Position numbers and translations under genes: made by a program. Shown piece by piece: positions 1 through 12,492 of a DNA stretch of 64,000 nt. The stretch is from Torymus aiolomorphi (taxonomy: Eukaryota; Arthropoda; Insecta; Hymenoptera; Torymidae). Where the stretch lies: NCBI GenBank assembly GCA_036365515.1, contig CM070877.1:2861001-2925000 (forward strand). The letters are read 5' to 3'. The notes beneath the pieces were generated by a model that did no database searches, was not told where the DNA came from, and worked only from the letters and a program-made list of their open reading frames with translations. How positions within the stretch are numbered: the first letter of the stretch is position 1; the number at the start of each line of letters is the position of its first letter.

Positions 1-60
1 AAATCATAAAATAAAATACATAAAAAATATAAATCATAAAATAAAATACATAAAAAATAT
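1..60. repeat. Two perfect copies of a 30-bp AT-rich unit
   Basis: Bases 1-30 and 31-60 are identical, and related AT-rich sequence continues to about 100. The array may extend beyond the window edge. Confidence 0.85.
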
Positions 61-99
61 AAATAATAAAATAAAAGTTAAAATAAATAAAATTAATAG

Positions 100-1850
100 A
101 AGTAACATTTTTTTTATTTAAATAGAAAATACGTTTAAACTTTTTTCTCAGGGGACAAGAGATTTCTTCTTCATACAAAACGATTTTGGTTAGAGAGGAT
201 TTTCCTATTGGTCAACTAGACCTTCTATTTCCTTAAAGAGGAATCCTTTTCGTACAAGAATAATTTGCCAGAAAAGGATTTTTCTCTTGTGGCAAGAGGA
301 ATTAATTTTGGCAATCAAAACAAGATTATTTTTCTCTTAGATCAAAAGGATTCCATTTGCTACCAATGAACTTTTCCGCCCTTTAACCTCAAAATGCCAT
401 CTTAAATGTCATTTTGCGGCCTCGGACGGAAAAATACGTTACTGAAACGTGGACGTAAGAGAATTTTTACCTCATGCGACTTTTCGACCTCGCTTCGCTC
501 GGCCGAAAAACGTCGCATGAGGTAAATAATCCTCTTCCGCCCGCGTTAGTAATATACTAATTTCTCTGCGTGTGACAAAAGTTAGTTTTTCACGTTAAAA
601 CTTCGATAAATATTTATGTAAAGCAATTGATCAATTTTTAGTTCTCGCGATTAATGTATTAACGCAATTAGAATATTATAAGCTTTATCATTAAATTGAG
701 TCCCTGAGGAGGAGCCGGAGCGGATTCGAAACGTTGGACAATTGGGCAATTTGGCGGTGGGGGGGCAGTCAGATAGTCCTTTGCTAATATAGTACATTAC
801 GCACCAAGGGAGGGAAGTAAGACATCCCAACCCGCGTGTGATATTAACGCCCGAGCTGAAGGCGAGGGTGGTAAACACGCGGGTTAAGATGTTCTACTTC
901 CCTCCCGTGTTGTGTATACTATTTTGTCTCATGTATTCCCTGTAGGAAAGTATATTATTGTCTTTTCACCCTGATCTCAGGGTCTTAAGTGCCACATAAC
1001 CTCACTCCTAAAACTGCGAGGCTTATGCACGTTTCTAATTTTCTGCCGACTAGCGCCGCCTGCAGGTAATTTACGGCCCGAGCAGCAGCGAGGGTTGCAA
1101 CACGCAGGCGGCGCCAGCCGGGCCGAAAATTAAAGAAACACGCATGCGCGTCGCAGTTTCTAGGCGTGAGGGAATGTGGCACTTTCGGCCGTGAGAGCAG
1201 GGTGAGAAGACAACACTTTCCGACAGGGTATGAGACAATAGTACATTACGATACGGGTGTGGAAGGTGATTATTTACCGCAGGAGACATTTTTTACGCAC
1301 CAGTGTCGTACCGTATTTTATACCACGAGAGCCGAATAATCATATTAAAGTTATGATTTTGAGGTTAGAGTGGTGTAAAAGTTTTTTTTCCAGGTTTTAA
1401 TTAAGTTTTTATTTCAGATTCTGCGGGGGTGATTATAAACAAGGGCAATCTGACTGCCATAAATATTAATTATTTTAATTTAATTAATAAGACTGAAGAC
1501 CGATGGAAAAATTCTCATCAGTTGATTATAAGCTTTAAAAATCAAAAATCAAAGCAAAGTAGTGCCGCACGCAGTAAAGTCCATTGGTAGCAAATGGAAT
1601 CCTTTTGACCCAAGAGGAAAATAATCTTGATATGGTTGTCAAAATAATTCCTCTTGTCACAAGAGGAAACCCCTTTTCTGGAAAATTATTCTGGTACGAA
1701 GAGGATTCTTCTTCAAGGAAATAGAGGATCTAGTTGACCGATAGTTAATAATAAATAATAATAAAATTAGTTAAATAATAAAATTAAAATAAATAATAAA
1801 ATTTTAAAAAAGTTTAAACGTATTTTCCATTTAAGTAAAAAAAAGTCCAC
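100..1850. mobile_element. Non-autonomous element with long inverted-repeat arms
   Basis: The core left arm (about 205-368) is the imperfect reverse complement of about 1580-1745. Both contain the phrase ggattccatttgctaccaatg or its complement. An outer pair (about 104-146 and 1806-1850) also matches inversely. The interior holds a strong hairpin (469-523) and a block at about 1237-1381 that recurs directly at about 3885-4063. No transposase frame is visible. Confidence 0.65.
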
Positions 1851-1994
1851 TCACTTGTATTAATTGCATTATTTTTTAATTTTAATTTTATTATTTATTG
1901 CAATTATGTTATTGTTTATATTTAATTTTAATTAAGTAATTTTTGTATTTATTTTATTTTAATAATTTAATGTTAGAAATTTGTGAAAAAAATG

Positions 1995-2100
1995 AAGAAA
2001 AATGTTTTCGAAGATGGTCTTGAAAATTGCAGTGACGGAATCGAACCCTCGACCTTTGCATTGGGAAGCCAGTACCTTAACCACACGCCCGAGTAGAAAT
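1995..2100 (-). repeat. tRNA-derived SINE head or tRNA pseudogene
   Basis: On the minus strand a consensus B box (GGTTCGATTCC, 2037-2047) lies downstream of an A-box-like TGGTTAAGGTACTGG (2069-2083), with normal tRNA spacing between them. The acceptor and anticodon stems do not pair, so this is not a functional tRNA. A tRNA-derived SINE promoter region is the best reading. Confidence 0.55.
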
Positions 2101-2472
2101 GAAATACGGCGTGCCGTAGGTATCACACGGGCCGGATGGCGTATTCCGTGCAAGGCCTTCGCGCGGCATGTTACTCTTTTATTACAAGGTACTTGCGTTT
2201 CTGCCGTACGATAAATTCATTTACAGTAAGCCTTATCCGGGCCGGTACAACTCCGTGAAAATTTCCGGATAAGGTACATGTCATTTTTCCGTTATATTAA
2301 CATTAGTATTTGAGCATTTGTTTACGCGAAAAAAGAAGATATTTAATAAAAAATAAGTAGTGTTTAATTAAATAAAGTATAAATAGATGTAGAATTATAA
2401 TTATTCGAAAAAGTGCAAATATTAGTTTTATATTTGTTATAAAAAAAAACGAGATTATAATGTAGTGTCCAA

Positions 2473-3003
2473 ATATGAGACGTTTCACGTCAACTGTCCC
2501 AGCGCGCGGCGCGGGAGCCCCACATCGTGCTATTTCTAACTCACGTTTATGATACTAAAATATACTTAAAAAAATTGTTTGATAAGCGTTTTCGACGTAT
2601 TTTTTCCTCAGCTTTCCAATGGCGTAAGCAGTTTTTTCGAAATTTTCAATTTTCACCTTCAAAAAGTACAAAACATGTTATATCTCAAAAAGTGTATTTT
2701 TAATATTTTTTTTTACCCTCTAGATCGAAAGCTGAGCATTTTTTACCTAGGAAAGGATATTTTCCAAAGAGTGCCTGAGATGTTTTTTGCGAGAAATAGA
2801 ATGCGAAAGAGTTTTTGAAGATGAAAATGAAAAATTTTGAAAAAACTACCTACATCATTGGAAAGCTGAGGAAAAAATACGTCGAAAACGCATATCAAAC
2901 AATTTTTTTAAGTACTTTTTAGTATCATAAAAATGAGTAAGAAATAGCAGGATTTGGGGCTCGCGCGCCGCGCACTGGGACAGTTGACGTGAAACGCCTC
3001 ATA
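2473..3003. mobile_element. Foldback element with ~200-bp inverted arms
   Basis: The left arm, starting atatgagacgtttcacgtca at 2473, matches the reverse complement of the right arm ending at 3003 for about 200 bases, with GC-rich tips (agcgcgcggcgcgggagcccc). No coding capacity is visible. A wider 15-bp inverted pair (cgcccgagtagaaat at about 2086-2100 and its complement at about 3305-3319) flanks it and may mark an older outer insertion. Confidence 0.75.
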
Positions 3004-3539
3004 TATAAAATACATTAAATATGATTAAATAAATACATCAAAAATATATTAAATGTTGTAATTTTTATTAAGTATAGAACATATTCGCTTTCAAATTATT
3101 TAGACAATAAGCTACGTGTTGCCCAAATCAGGGCCGGATCAAGGTCAGATGTTTCACCGGACGTAAGGATATAGATAGATAAAATCATCCGGCCCTCATA
3201 CAGTTCAGCGTTACATGCTTCGTACGGCACTCATCCGTCAACAACATCAGGTACGGATCAGGAATCACGGCAGACGGATCCGTCCCGCGTCATTGCCGTT
3301 TGAAAATTTCTACTCGGGCGACTAACTAGCTTCTGACGAGTAGTATCAAAATAGAAAATATGTATTTCAGAAAGATTGGATAATTTAAAAAAATTCATAT
3401 CTCGACAGTTGCTTAACTTGAAGAGATAATTCTTCTTTTAAAATCCAATTCTGCATTCATACTTTCCATAAGCATAACTAATAGTTGATTGTATTGTAAT
3501 TAATTATATGACTAATTATTTATAGTAATTACCCTTTTT

Positions 3540-4100
3540 TCTCTTGTGACAAAAGGAAAATCATTTTGTAGTAAAAACTTAATGAAGTTGGTTCTCATTT
3601 ACTCATGTAACGAGATGAAGTTATTTTGCCTATAGCGAATGCGATTTGCGGAAATAAAGAAAAGAGTTTTGATGCAAAAAGAAAAATATAATCTTGAAGC
3701 ACAAAATGAATTTTTTGCTTTAAGAATAATATGTTAGATTAAAAACGATAATCGTTTTACAGCAAGCGGATTTTCACAAAAAGATTTTCCTCTTGTTACT
3801 AATGGATCATTTTTCTGCGTGCGGGTTTACAATTTTGATTTGATTTTTAAAGCTTATAATATTTCAATTGTATTATAGTACATTTCGGCACTGGTGCGGA
3901 AGGTGATGACTTACTGTATGTGACGTTTTTCGCACGAGCGAAGCGAGTGCGAAAAGTCACATGAAGTAAATAATCAACTTCCGCACTCGTTTCGAACGGT
4001 ATTTTATACCACGAGCGCCAAAAAATCATACCAAAGTTGTGATTTTGAGGTTAGAGTGGTATAAATACATTTAACGTGAAAAACTAACTTTTGGTAGGGA
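3540..4100. mobile_element. Partial element related to the 100-1850 repeat, with a cruciform
   Basis: Bases 3800-3862 match 1525-1600 inversely, and 3885-4063 match 1237-1381 directly. Nested stems (tatgtgac with gtcacat, and tttttcgcac with gtgcgaaaa) surround a gagcgaagcga core near 3940. It is a second, incomplete member of the same family. Confidence 0.6.
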
Positions 4101-4263
4101 ACTTTTTTTGTTCAAAAACTGAAAGTTACAATTGTGTCTTGCATTCAGTAAATTCATTACTATGATACCGTTGATTATAAAGTACACTAAAAAAAACGGC
4201 GGCTGAAACGTTCTGCTTTCTTAAGTGCAAATGTTCCCCCTCGCTTTTAGCACAACCCGCGAA

Positions 4264-4395
4264 TTTTGGGAGAAAAATTACACCAAACTCGAGCGCCAAC
4301 CGATCGTCCGCAAGAGCTCTTGCTTGACAGCGCTGCTGCGCTCTCTGGTGTTGGCGCAATGATTCTACGTACGTGTTCTAAAATTTCTCCCAAAA
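4264..4395. mobile_element. Short inverted-repeat element of about 130 bp
   Basis: A 16-bp inverted repeat, ttttgggagaaaaatt (4264-4279) and aaaatttctcccaaaa (4380-4395), flanks a GC-richer core. No coding content is seen. Confidence 0.45.
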
Positions 4396-4779
4396 CGGAC
4401 GACTGTTTTTACCAACTTCGAGTAGAGTGAATAAGCTTTTCTATAGTCAACGATTGTGCTTTTTGGTACAAATTTTCTATCAACGTTTTTTCAATATTGG
4501 TATGATGAATAGAACAAAAAATTTCTATATTTTATTATTTTTTCTCAAATAAAATAAGTATTCATGGCGAAAGTTGACTGAAAATATTTCGAATTTTTGT
4601 AGAAGCTGGTTAGAGTAGATCAGTTCTTTATTTTGATCGAGAAACATCAATTCCTATTAGTTTGGGATGATTCCTTTATATTCTGTAAAACTAAGCACTT
4701 TTTAGATATTTTATAGGTACTTTCTACAAATCCACAAAATACAATTTCTTATTTCAAAACAAACACTACGTGAATCATG

Positions 4780-5490
4780 CATGAAACAGGGCTTGTACGT
4801 CCCTCTCACCAAATTTCGTCATTCACCCGCAGGCACCCCATCCTGACCCACGACAACCTCCGACGCCGGCGTGCGCTCGGCCGAAGCTCTCGAGCCGCAC
4901 TGGCCTCAGTCACTCCGTCTCGATCCTCGCTGTTCGAAAAAGCTCTCTCTAGCATCGCGGCCCCTCTGCCCCTCTTTCTCTTTCTCGGCGCAGAACGCGG
5001 CGCGCGGCGAGCTTTTTTCCGGCGGCCCAGCGCGGCGATTGGTCCGCGGGGCCGCGGGAGGCTGCGCCGCCCGGGCCGAATCTCGATTGGCGGGCGGGCG
5101 GAGCCACTCACCGCCGCCTCTCATGCGCGCGCGCGAGTATATATACACCGTCCACCTTCTTTATCCGGATATATTTGGGTCACGCGATCGCGTATATTTT
5201 TTCGCCGGAACAAGCGAGAGAGGGAGGCATGAGTCTCTCTCTTCGTCTGCTGCAGGTGCACGCGGCGGCCGAGGTTTTTCGCGTACATGCGGTCGCAGCC
5301 GTCGTTTTTGCGCTGCGCCTTTTCGGGGGGATGAGCTGGCGAGCGGCCAGGTGCACTGCAGCCGCAGAGGGAGTGAGAGGCTTTCTTGGATGCGGCTGCG
5401 AGGCGCCCGCGACAATGGCGGATGTGTAGGAGAGCGAGAGGGAGCGAGAGCCGAGGGACGAGGGATAATTCATCGATGAGAGGTTGTTTT
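4780..5490. promoter_or_regulatory. CpG-rich island with TATA-like motif
   Basis: This is about 700 bases of GC-rich, CpG-dense DNA between AT-rich flanks. A gtatatatac motif (5138-5147) is followed about 70 bases later by GAGA-type repeats. The long open frames in several phases are Arg/Ser/Pro-rich, as expected of GC-rich DNA, and are not taken as genes. It may be a promoter with a non-coding first exon. Confidence 0.35.
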
Positions 5491-7440
5491 GGACTCTAGA
5501 CGGGGTTGGAGATTAGGTGAAGACGGTCGTTTAGGTTACGTACGGAAGGTAAGAAAGGATAAGGTATTATTGCATCTTATTTTTATATTAAAGGGTCGAG
5601 GTGCAGTGTAGTAAAATAAATTATTAAATCTCGCGTTTGCTGGCAATAATAATACTAGTATGTCAGTCGATTAAATTTATTGTAGATTTTAAAGAAGTAA
5701 AAAATATCGGGTACCTATTGTTCAAGCATTAATCATTCATTCAATTCTTTGATATTAATTATTATGTTTTAACATCCTAGGATTTCGTTTGAATGTAAAA
5801 GTTAACTTCAATTTCCATATTTGTCAATTGCTTTTGTATTCTATATCTACGTTTCTATTCTACCTTGACCTCCAAAATACAAAAAGTCAATAAAAAGTTT
5901 ATTCATCTTTTTTCTTTCTCTTTTTTTTTTTTAATAAATCCAATTTTCGTTCAAATGAATGTCATTTAAAGTTATAGAATAAAATAAAATTCATTTCTAA
6001 TATTTCAAACTTTAACGTCTTTTTTCAAATCCTTTGTATTAATTAGCATTTAATCATGCTTCACAGCCGGCGGCAAAATTCAAACGACGCGCCCGAAGTG
6101 ATTAATAAAATGGGATGCATTATTAATATTAAACTGCACGCTCGCCGAGGTAAAAATGTTAATACAATTCGCCGGTAAAATAAAAATTTGTCCCTCATCG
6201 ACATAAAACCCGGCGTAAAATAAAGAAAAAAATTCAACCGTGCAGCGACCAACTCCCGTGCAGGAATAAAATATTTTCCCCGTAATCATTCGATTTGCAT
6301 TAAATAAAAAAATGCGATTCGTGCGCATTAATTACCCGCTCCTCTCGCAACTTTATACAACTAACGCCGTGCGGATTTAATTATTCCCTTCGCTCTTTAT
6401 TCTGCGCGATTAATATGCGCGAGAGGAAGACACGAACGCCGTTCGACCAAAGTCGCACACACCTCATCATTTATTAATTCCGAAAACTGTCGGGAGTATA
6501 TACCCGGCCAGGTTTGCTTTATACGACCGGGCGTAATTATTCACGTATATATGCATAAGCTCGCTGCTCGGCTACGCGTGTGTATGTATTATACGCGACC
6601 TCCACGTGGACGTGTCCTCTCCGCGCCTCGTTAATTTTTCTTCTTCGCGGGCTTGAAGAATATACTCGAAGTGCTTGAATTCACGAAATCTTTATTTAGC
6701 AGGTCACCGGTGATGCTTGCGATGTAGGTACGTATATACGGTGCTTATTGGACTGACTGGATTGTGCGAGATTTTGTAGGATTGCACCAGGCGGCTAGAA
6801 TACGTGATAATTACCTGAAACAGAAAAATGGAACAGTTTGTTAGGTACTATATAGGTGATGGTTCTTTTGAGAAATTTTAATACAAATGGAATATTATAT
6901 GAAACACCAATTTTGTTTTTTAAAAAGTTTTTATGGATATCTTTCTATAAATAAGTCATATATATAGTCGTAAAGAAATTTTTGTCGAAGGTTATTATAA
7001 TAAAAACATTCTACAGGTATTATTATCACATCAATCAGATAAATAAAAAGGTTTTACAGGTTTTGTCAATTCGGATCGAATACATAAAGTGTTCGAATTA
7101 CGAAAATGAAATACATCCTTCAAATAAACGACTTTTTCAATTAGTGAAATAAATGAAACCATATATAAAAACATTACAAAATTTATTTTTTGTTGGATCA
7201 TATTTTTAAAATTTTTCATAACGATAAGCGCTTTATCAAAAATTTTCAACTTCTTACATAAAAATTTTATATCTTACGAATTTCACTTCATGATAAAAAA
7301 TTTTTTCAAAATTTTTTCCTAGCGCTGCATTTTTAATCCAACCATAACCCTCATAATTTAAACTTTCATCACAAAGAAAAGCTTTTGCAGTTTCCCCCTC
7401 AAAATCCAATCTAATCACACTCGCACACTTTCCTTCGGAT
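5491..7440. other. Intergenic DNA, mostly AT-rich
   Basis: No gene, RNA or repeat structure could be supported. A less AT-rich stretch at about 6060-6660 contains scattered CpG but no convincing exon. Confidence 0.5.
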
Positions 7441-7690
7441 TATTCTTTTGAAGCCACACGCACGTTTCGATCAGCTATCTCGATTCTACAGCGATCGAGC
7501 TCACATGCACGCACGCGCGCGCGCGCACTTTATCCGCGCTTTTTCAATAAATACATTAGCTTGGAGCACAGTTGCCGCGTTACGAGGCTTTTTCTCGCCG
7601 ACGCCGTTGTTGCACTGTCGGACAATCTTGGGAGCGTTCTTGTTGTTAACAGTGAGCTCGAGCGAAGTGACGACAAAAAGTAAGGTGATG
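7440..7690. other. Short GC-rich island with alternating (CG)n
   Basis: The island includes a cgcgcgcgcgcgc run near 7515-7530 and GAGA-type words. It could be regulatory; no exon is supported. Confidence 0.3.
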
Positions 7691-8072
7691 ATTTTTTTCT
7701 TGTGAAATTAAAGGTTTGTTTATGAAATACAAGATATAAATGGTGTTTTATAAATCAATTGAGTTTGAAAGTTCACTAAAGATTGAACTGAAGTTTGAAA
7801 AGAAAGCTTTAAAAATATTTTTATTCCCATCTCTAGTATAATGGCCATTTTATAGCCTGAAAAGCTGGGCAAAAGTGGCGTCTGATTCCCTCTTTTACTT
7901 TATTCCCGCATAATGTGGAAATAAAGCAAATTAGCGAGAATAAAGTAGCATAGTCTAATTTTTTACGTTTATGGTGAATTGGGTTAAAACTAAAAAAATT
8001 ATAACACATAAATACAAAATAACTTTTCAAATCTATGAAGTGGCCACAGTGGCGATGGGAATAAAGTACTAT

Positions 8073-8197
8073 ATGTAACACGGGACTAAAGTCGATCATT
8101 CCCTTGGGTATGATTTTTTAACTCTCGCTTCGCTACGCTCGCTCGGACAGTGAACTCACCCGCAGGAATAATCTGCGACTTTAATCCCTTGTTACAT
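8073..8197. repeat. Cruciform-forming inverted repeat with tcgcttcgct core
   Basis: The arms at 8073-8102 and 8165-8197 are complementary over about 30 bases (tgtaac, ggact/ttaaagtcg and ggaat blocks). The loop holds ctcgcttcgctacgctcgctcg, related to the cores of the hairpins at 469-523, 3940 and 29758-29851. Confidence 0.7.
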
Positions 8198-8219
8198 AAT
8201 GTACTATTTTATTTTTGTT

Positions 8220-9070
8220 GTAAAAGAAGACATTTTCCTCTCACAATTTGTTAGAAAATAATCAACATAGTTTAAGTATATAAAAAACTTAAACAACTGG
8301 TTTACCCTTTTTACTTATTTTTTGTACTATTTTAAATTTCAAAAACATTCAAATTTTAATTACAGTTACGACTCACAAATTGTTTTGAGCGAACGAATGG
8401 ATTTATGTCATATAATTAAATTCATAATTATTCGATGATATTATTATCTTATTAATGTATTATATAATTACAATAGTGGAATATTCAAAAGATATGAATT
8501 ATTTTTCAGAGTTTAAGATGTTATATGAATTATAGCAAACAATTTATTTCATATGCGCATATGAAAAATAGAGAGCGCAATCTGTAGTTATATATTACTC
8601 ATAATACTTTCCATTCATAAAGATGCTAGAATATTTAACTCTCGGATTGATATCGGACATTGCACTGATATTAATACCGGTAGTCATCTAGGTTGGTTTG
8701 ATAACAATATTATTACTTTAATCCGTTCTATCGGTTATTAAAATTTAATGTACGATGCCCATCGAGAGCTTACATAATTCTCTACTAACGAACTCGGTAT
8801 TTATAGCCTTTAAAAATTAAAATTTTAAACATACATCGAAATGTTTTTTCGCTCGAGTAAAAAGCTGAAAATGTAATAAAGAATGATTGGAGCCTACATT
8901 TTTAATAAAAAATGTATGTTCTTCGGATGAAAAAATGTTCTTCCACAGTCAATGTTTAATTTTTATGACGTGGCATATATCAGTATTGTATCATTTGCTA
9001 TGAATGACATTCGATGGTCGTAAATATTTTTTAATTTGAACTAAAATTGCATGTACACTCGCGCATTGTA
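8220..9070. other. AT-rich intergenic DNA
   Basis: No gene, RNA or clear repeat is seen in this stretch. Confidence 0.5.
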
Positions 9071-9074
9071 AAAG

Positions 9075-9226
9075 CTTCGACGGTGATAAAAATGACAGAA
9101 TTACGTTTTTATCAATACTTTGTGTTCTTTACTGTCACTCTTGAAAATATCTTCGACGGTGATAAAAATGACAGAATTACGTTTTTATCAATACTTTGTG
9201 TTCTTTACTGTCACTCTTGAAAATAT
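9075..9226. repeat. Perfect 76-bp tandem duplication
   Basis: Bases 9075-9150 and 9151-9226 are identical. Each unit contains a hairpin (gataaaaa with tttttatc). The absence of differences suggests a recent duplication or an assembly artefact. Confidence 0.9.
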
Positions 9227-9739
9227 CACAAAAGAGAGAAAAAAAAGCTGTAATTTTATTTCCATATAACCACAATGAAATAATATTGCTATTTGATTTT
9301 CCAAAACAAAGTTATGTTTTGTAATGGAATAATAACAGTGCAGCACTCGATGTACAATTTTGTTTTAATACACGTTTACTACACGAACAAAATAGCAATA
9401 GAATATAATAATGCTTTTTGTTATGATAAATTATTTATCAAACGATCCACCGACATGAAATAAACAATATGAAACTGTTCCATTGTCTTTCTGATTCTAG
9501 GAATAAAAAATGTTTTATTTATAAACAACGTCAAGCATAATTTTCCAGGATAATTTTCATTCAAACAGTAAATTAAAAATGGCACATTATTCCATTGTTT
9601 ACCACAATTCCCATGACGTTCTAATGTGAAACATCACATCAAACCAAAATAGGGGAACAAACACGTTGCTTTCTTTTACAGCCAAAAACAATTTTCACAA
9701 AAACCAGCATAAATAACGGAAAAACGCGCACACTACCAT

Positions 9740-10340
9740 TTTCATTCTCGAAGAGCCTTGAGAGCGGCGGCGGCGGCGGCTGCAAGAGAGAAATATCGCA
9801 ATCGCGCTGATACGGCGTAGCTATAGGTATATACGTGTACACCCACATCCCCGGAGCGCATAAGCAAAATGAAAATAGCTTCGTTTATTATTTAAGTCGA
9901 AACAATAAATGGCCGCGCGAGATGAGACGCGCTGCTCCTGCTGCTGAATTTTTACGCCGGCGCACGTACGGCGGCGGGGGGCAAGTTACCCCAGAAGAAA
10001 GTTGGAGTATAGCACGCGTCGGGGCGCGCGCACGTACTAACGGGCTACTCGCAGCGCTAGAAGTCCCAAGTTTTCTCTTAATTATTAATTAGCGCGAATC
10101 TCGTCCACGCATTATGCGAGGAACTTTGCGGATCTCGCGCGACGGCGGCCTTGCTGTTATATATATGTATATATGTATAGCTGCGGGTACGCGAGCGATG
10201 TGGGACGACGTGGCGGTGGGAGGAGAGGATTTTCCCGGAGGGGCGCGACGGGGAAAATGTTTGGGTAAAAATTTAAAGGCCTGGACAGTTGGCGTTTACG
10301 ATGGGGCATTAGGTTAACGAGGGTTGTCTGCAGGGGCTCC
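9740..10340. promoter_or_regulatory. GC-rich island with (CGG)n run
   Basis: A trinucleotide run (9764-9780) and CpG-dense DNA lie in AT-rich surroundings. Open frames here are Gly/Arg/Ala-rich and have no recognisable domain. It is a possible promoter or enhancer. Confidence 0.3.
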
Positions 10341-11790
10341 GTCTCGGTTAAGAGAGCAATTGAGTGATTAGAGGATTCTTTGGTCTAGGTCGTGGAAAGG
10401 TGTGGGGAAGACAGATATTACTATGCGTTCGAGGATAGCCAGAATAGATACAAACAAAAAAAGGTAGAAAGGTGGGGACATTATGGAGTAAATCGATACT
10501 ATGTTATTTTGTCGATTGCAATTTGAAAACACTTCAATAGTAATAATAGGCTTCACTTTGCTGAGGTTGATTGTTAATTTATTATTAATTAATTTGTTGT
10601 AGAAAAAATATTTTTCTCGATAAAATAATATTTGAAATAAAATTTTATAAAGGTACTCTTGAAACTATATAAAAAGCTATTCTTATTTACAGAAGCATTC
10701 TTTTCATTTTATATGATAAATGCATCATTTACATTTGCAAACATCTGTTGTAGTATATATCTATTTGATATTATTATTCAGTGCAAACAGATGTGTATAT
10801 AAGTAATTAATACAGATTAATATTCCAGTTATATCATATAGCTCCACGTATGAAACGCAAGTGTGGAATTCGATATTCTAGGTATCTGCTGAAATAAAAT
10901 TGAATTAAAATAAGAGTCATGTGATACAGCGGCAAACCTTAGTGCAATGAAATTTCTAAATTCGCATGTATAATTCGAAACTGCATTAAACTGTCTATTT
11001 GATGTACCTTAATAAGTCGTGTTGAATTTCGTCACCATGAAATATTTTAACGATTATGATATTTATTGTGTTTTTTTGCGGTAAACTTTTTGTAATTATT
11101 TAATTTGTTCGTTCTCTTTGATTAAAATTTACAAGTAATCTATGGACTTCCTGGATTTAGGTGAATTACTGGTGCATCACTGGACAACTTAGAAATGTAT
11201 GAAATTCTATACACCGTAGCATTCATTTTTCACGTAATATGAAAGTCACGTGAACGCGCGGGAATCGCAAGATGCAAGAAAACTTTAATCGGGTTCAGAC
11301 GAGTTTGATCTTGGAGTTTTGATTTCGCTTTTGAAACTTTAGATCTACCTTGAAAACAAAACATAGAAGAGTAGTTTGCAAGTCAACATAGATTGATTCG
11401 AATGCCACTTACATAAGGCATAAGATTATAAATAACACCGTTGCTGAATATATATTACTTGACATAAATAAAACTTTTTACTAAATCAGGTGATACAGAA
11501 AAATCTCAGTTGTTGAGCTGAAAGTTCAAGACTCAGTAAAAAATTGTTTAAATAACTAATTACTTCAAATCGATCAGAATGAAATACATATAAGTAACAA
11601 ATATGCATTGATGTAAATTTTGCAAATTAGTAAGGATTTTCACAAATATTTTATATAACCATTGCCGTATTTCTAGAGTTTTTGTGCTTGTGCTTTATTA
11701 TTCAAAACCAATCACTCAGCAAAGTGATTTCCATCCTACAAAAAACCAACAAAAGCCTAAAAAAAATTTCGAAAACATTTTCAAAGCACT
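10341..11790. other. AT-rich intergenic DNA
   Basis: I see no gene, RNA or clear repeat here. Confidence 0.5.
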
Positions 11791-11799
11791 CTCTAAAAC

Positions 11800-12150
11800 A
11801 ATTACAAATTTACGAAGCAGCCGCAATCTCTCAGCAATCCTCTACCGAAATTTTGCCGCTTCGGCGACATCAGCGGCCGCGGCGGCGCTTTGGCAGCTAC
11901 TTCGCGGCTTTTATCTCGACGAAAGAGAGAACTAATAATGCATTTCGCCGGGCGCTGCGCTGGCCCGCGCGTTGTTTTAATGTCTCTTGACGAGCTAATT
12001 ATAAAAACTGCACGAGTGCGAGGAAGTGGGCTTCCGACGTGCGGACAGCTTTGAAATCGGATGGGGGATGACGGGGCTTTGAGCCTTTGAGTGCGCACGC
12101 GCAAACGCAAGCGAGCGCTAACGTGCCGTAGCGCTACGATATATATTCGC
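11800..12150. promoter_or_regulatory. GC-rich island
   Basis: This block of CpG-rich sequence has a tatatat motif near 12140. Competing frames are open on both strands and none resembles a known protein. Confidence 0.28.
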
Positions 12151-12492
12151 GAGTGCTGAAAGAATTGTTTAAAACTTTAAGGAAGAATCGTCATAGAGGT
12201 GTGGTTGATGGGTATGCATTTTGTTGATATTGTACGAGAAGTGTCATTTTTTGCATGTGGCGTGCAATTTTATGTTAAAATAAAAAAACAAACATATATT
12301 GGATCCACAACATAAAACAAGTATAGTTTAATTTTTTTTTAATTTTATTGTTATTTTTTAGTATAATAATATTTTCATTATACGATAGAGGTCATTGCTA
12401 AATCATCGAAAAGTTGTTTAATCAATGAGTGCCCTCCACTGTTATTAATATTTTAAATTATTTCTTTAAATATTTCTATAATGTTTATAACG

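Noticed and set aside
2037..2098. Functional tRNA on the minus strand
   Set aside because: The A and B boxes are good, but neither the anticodon stem nor the acceptor stem pairs.
2579..2818. 79-codon plus-strand frame
   Set aside because: It lies inside the foldback element, and its sequence is explained by the inverted arms and AT-rich DNA.
4777..5479. Overlapping frames of 151 and 202 codons in a GC-rich island
   Set aside because: They are Arg/Ser/Pro/Ala-rich in several phases on both strands, as expected from CpG-rich DNA, and no domain is recognisable.
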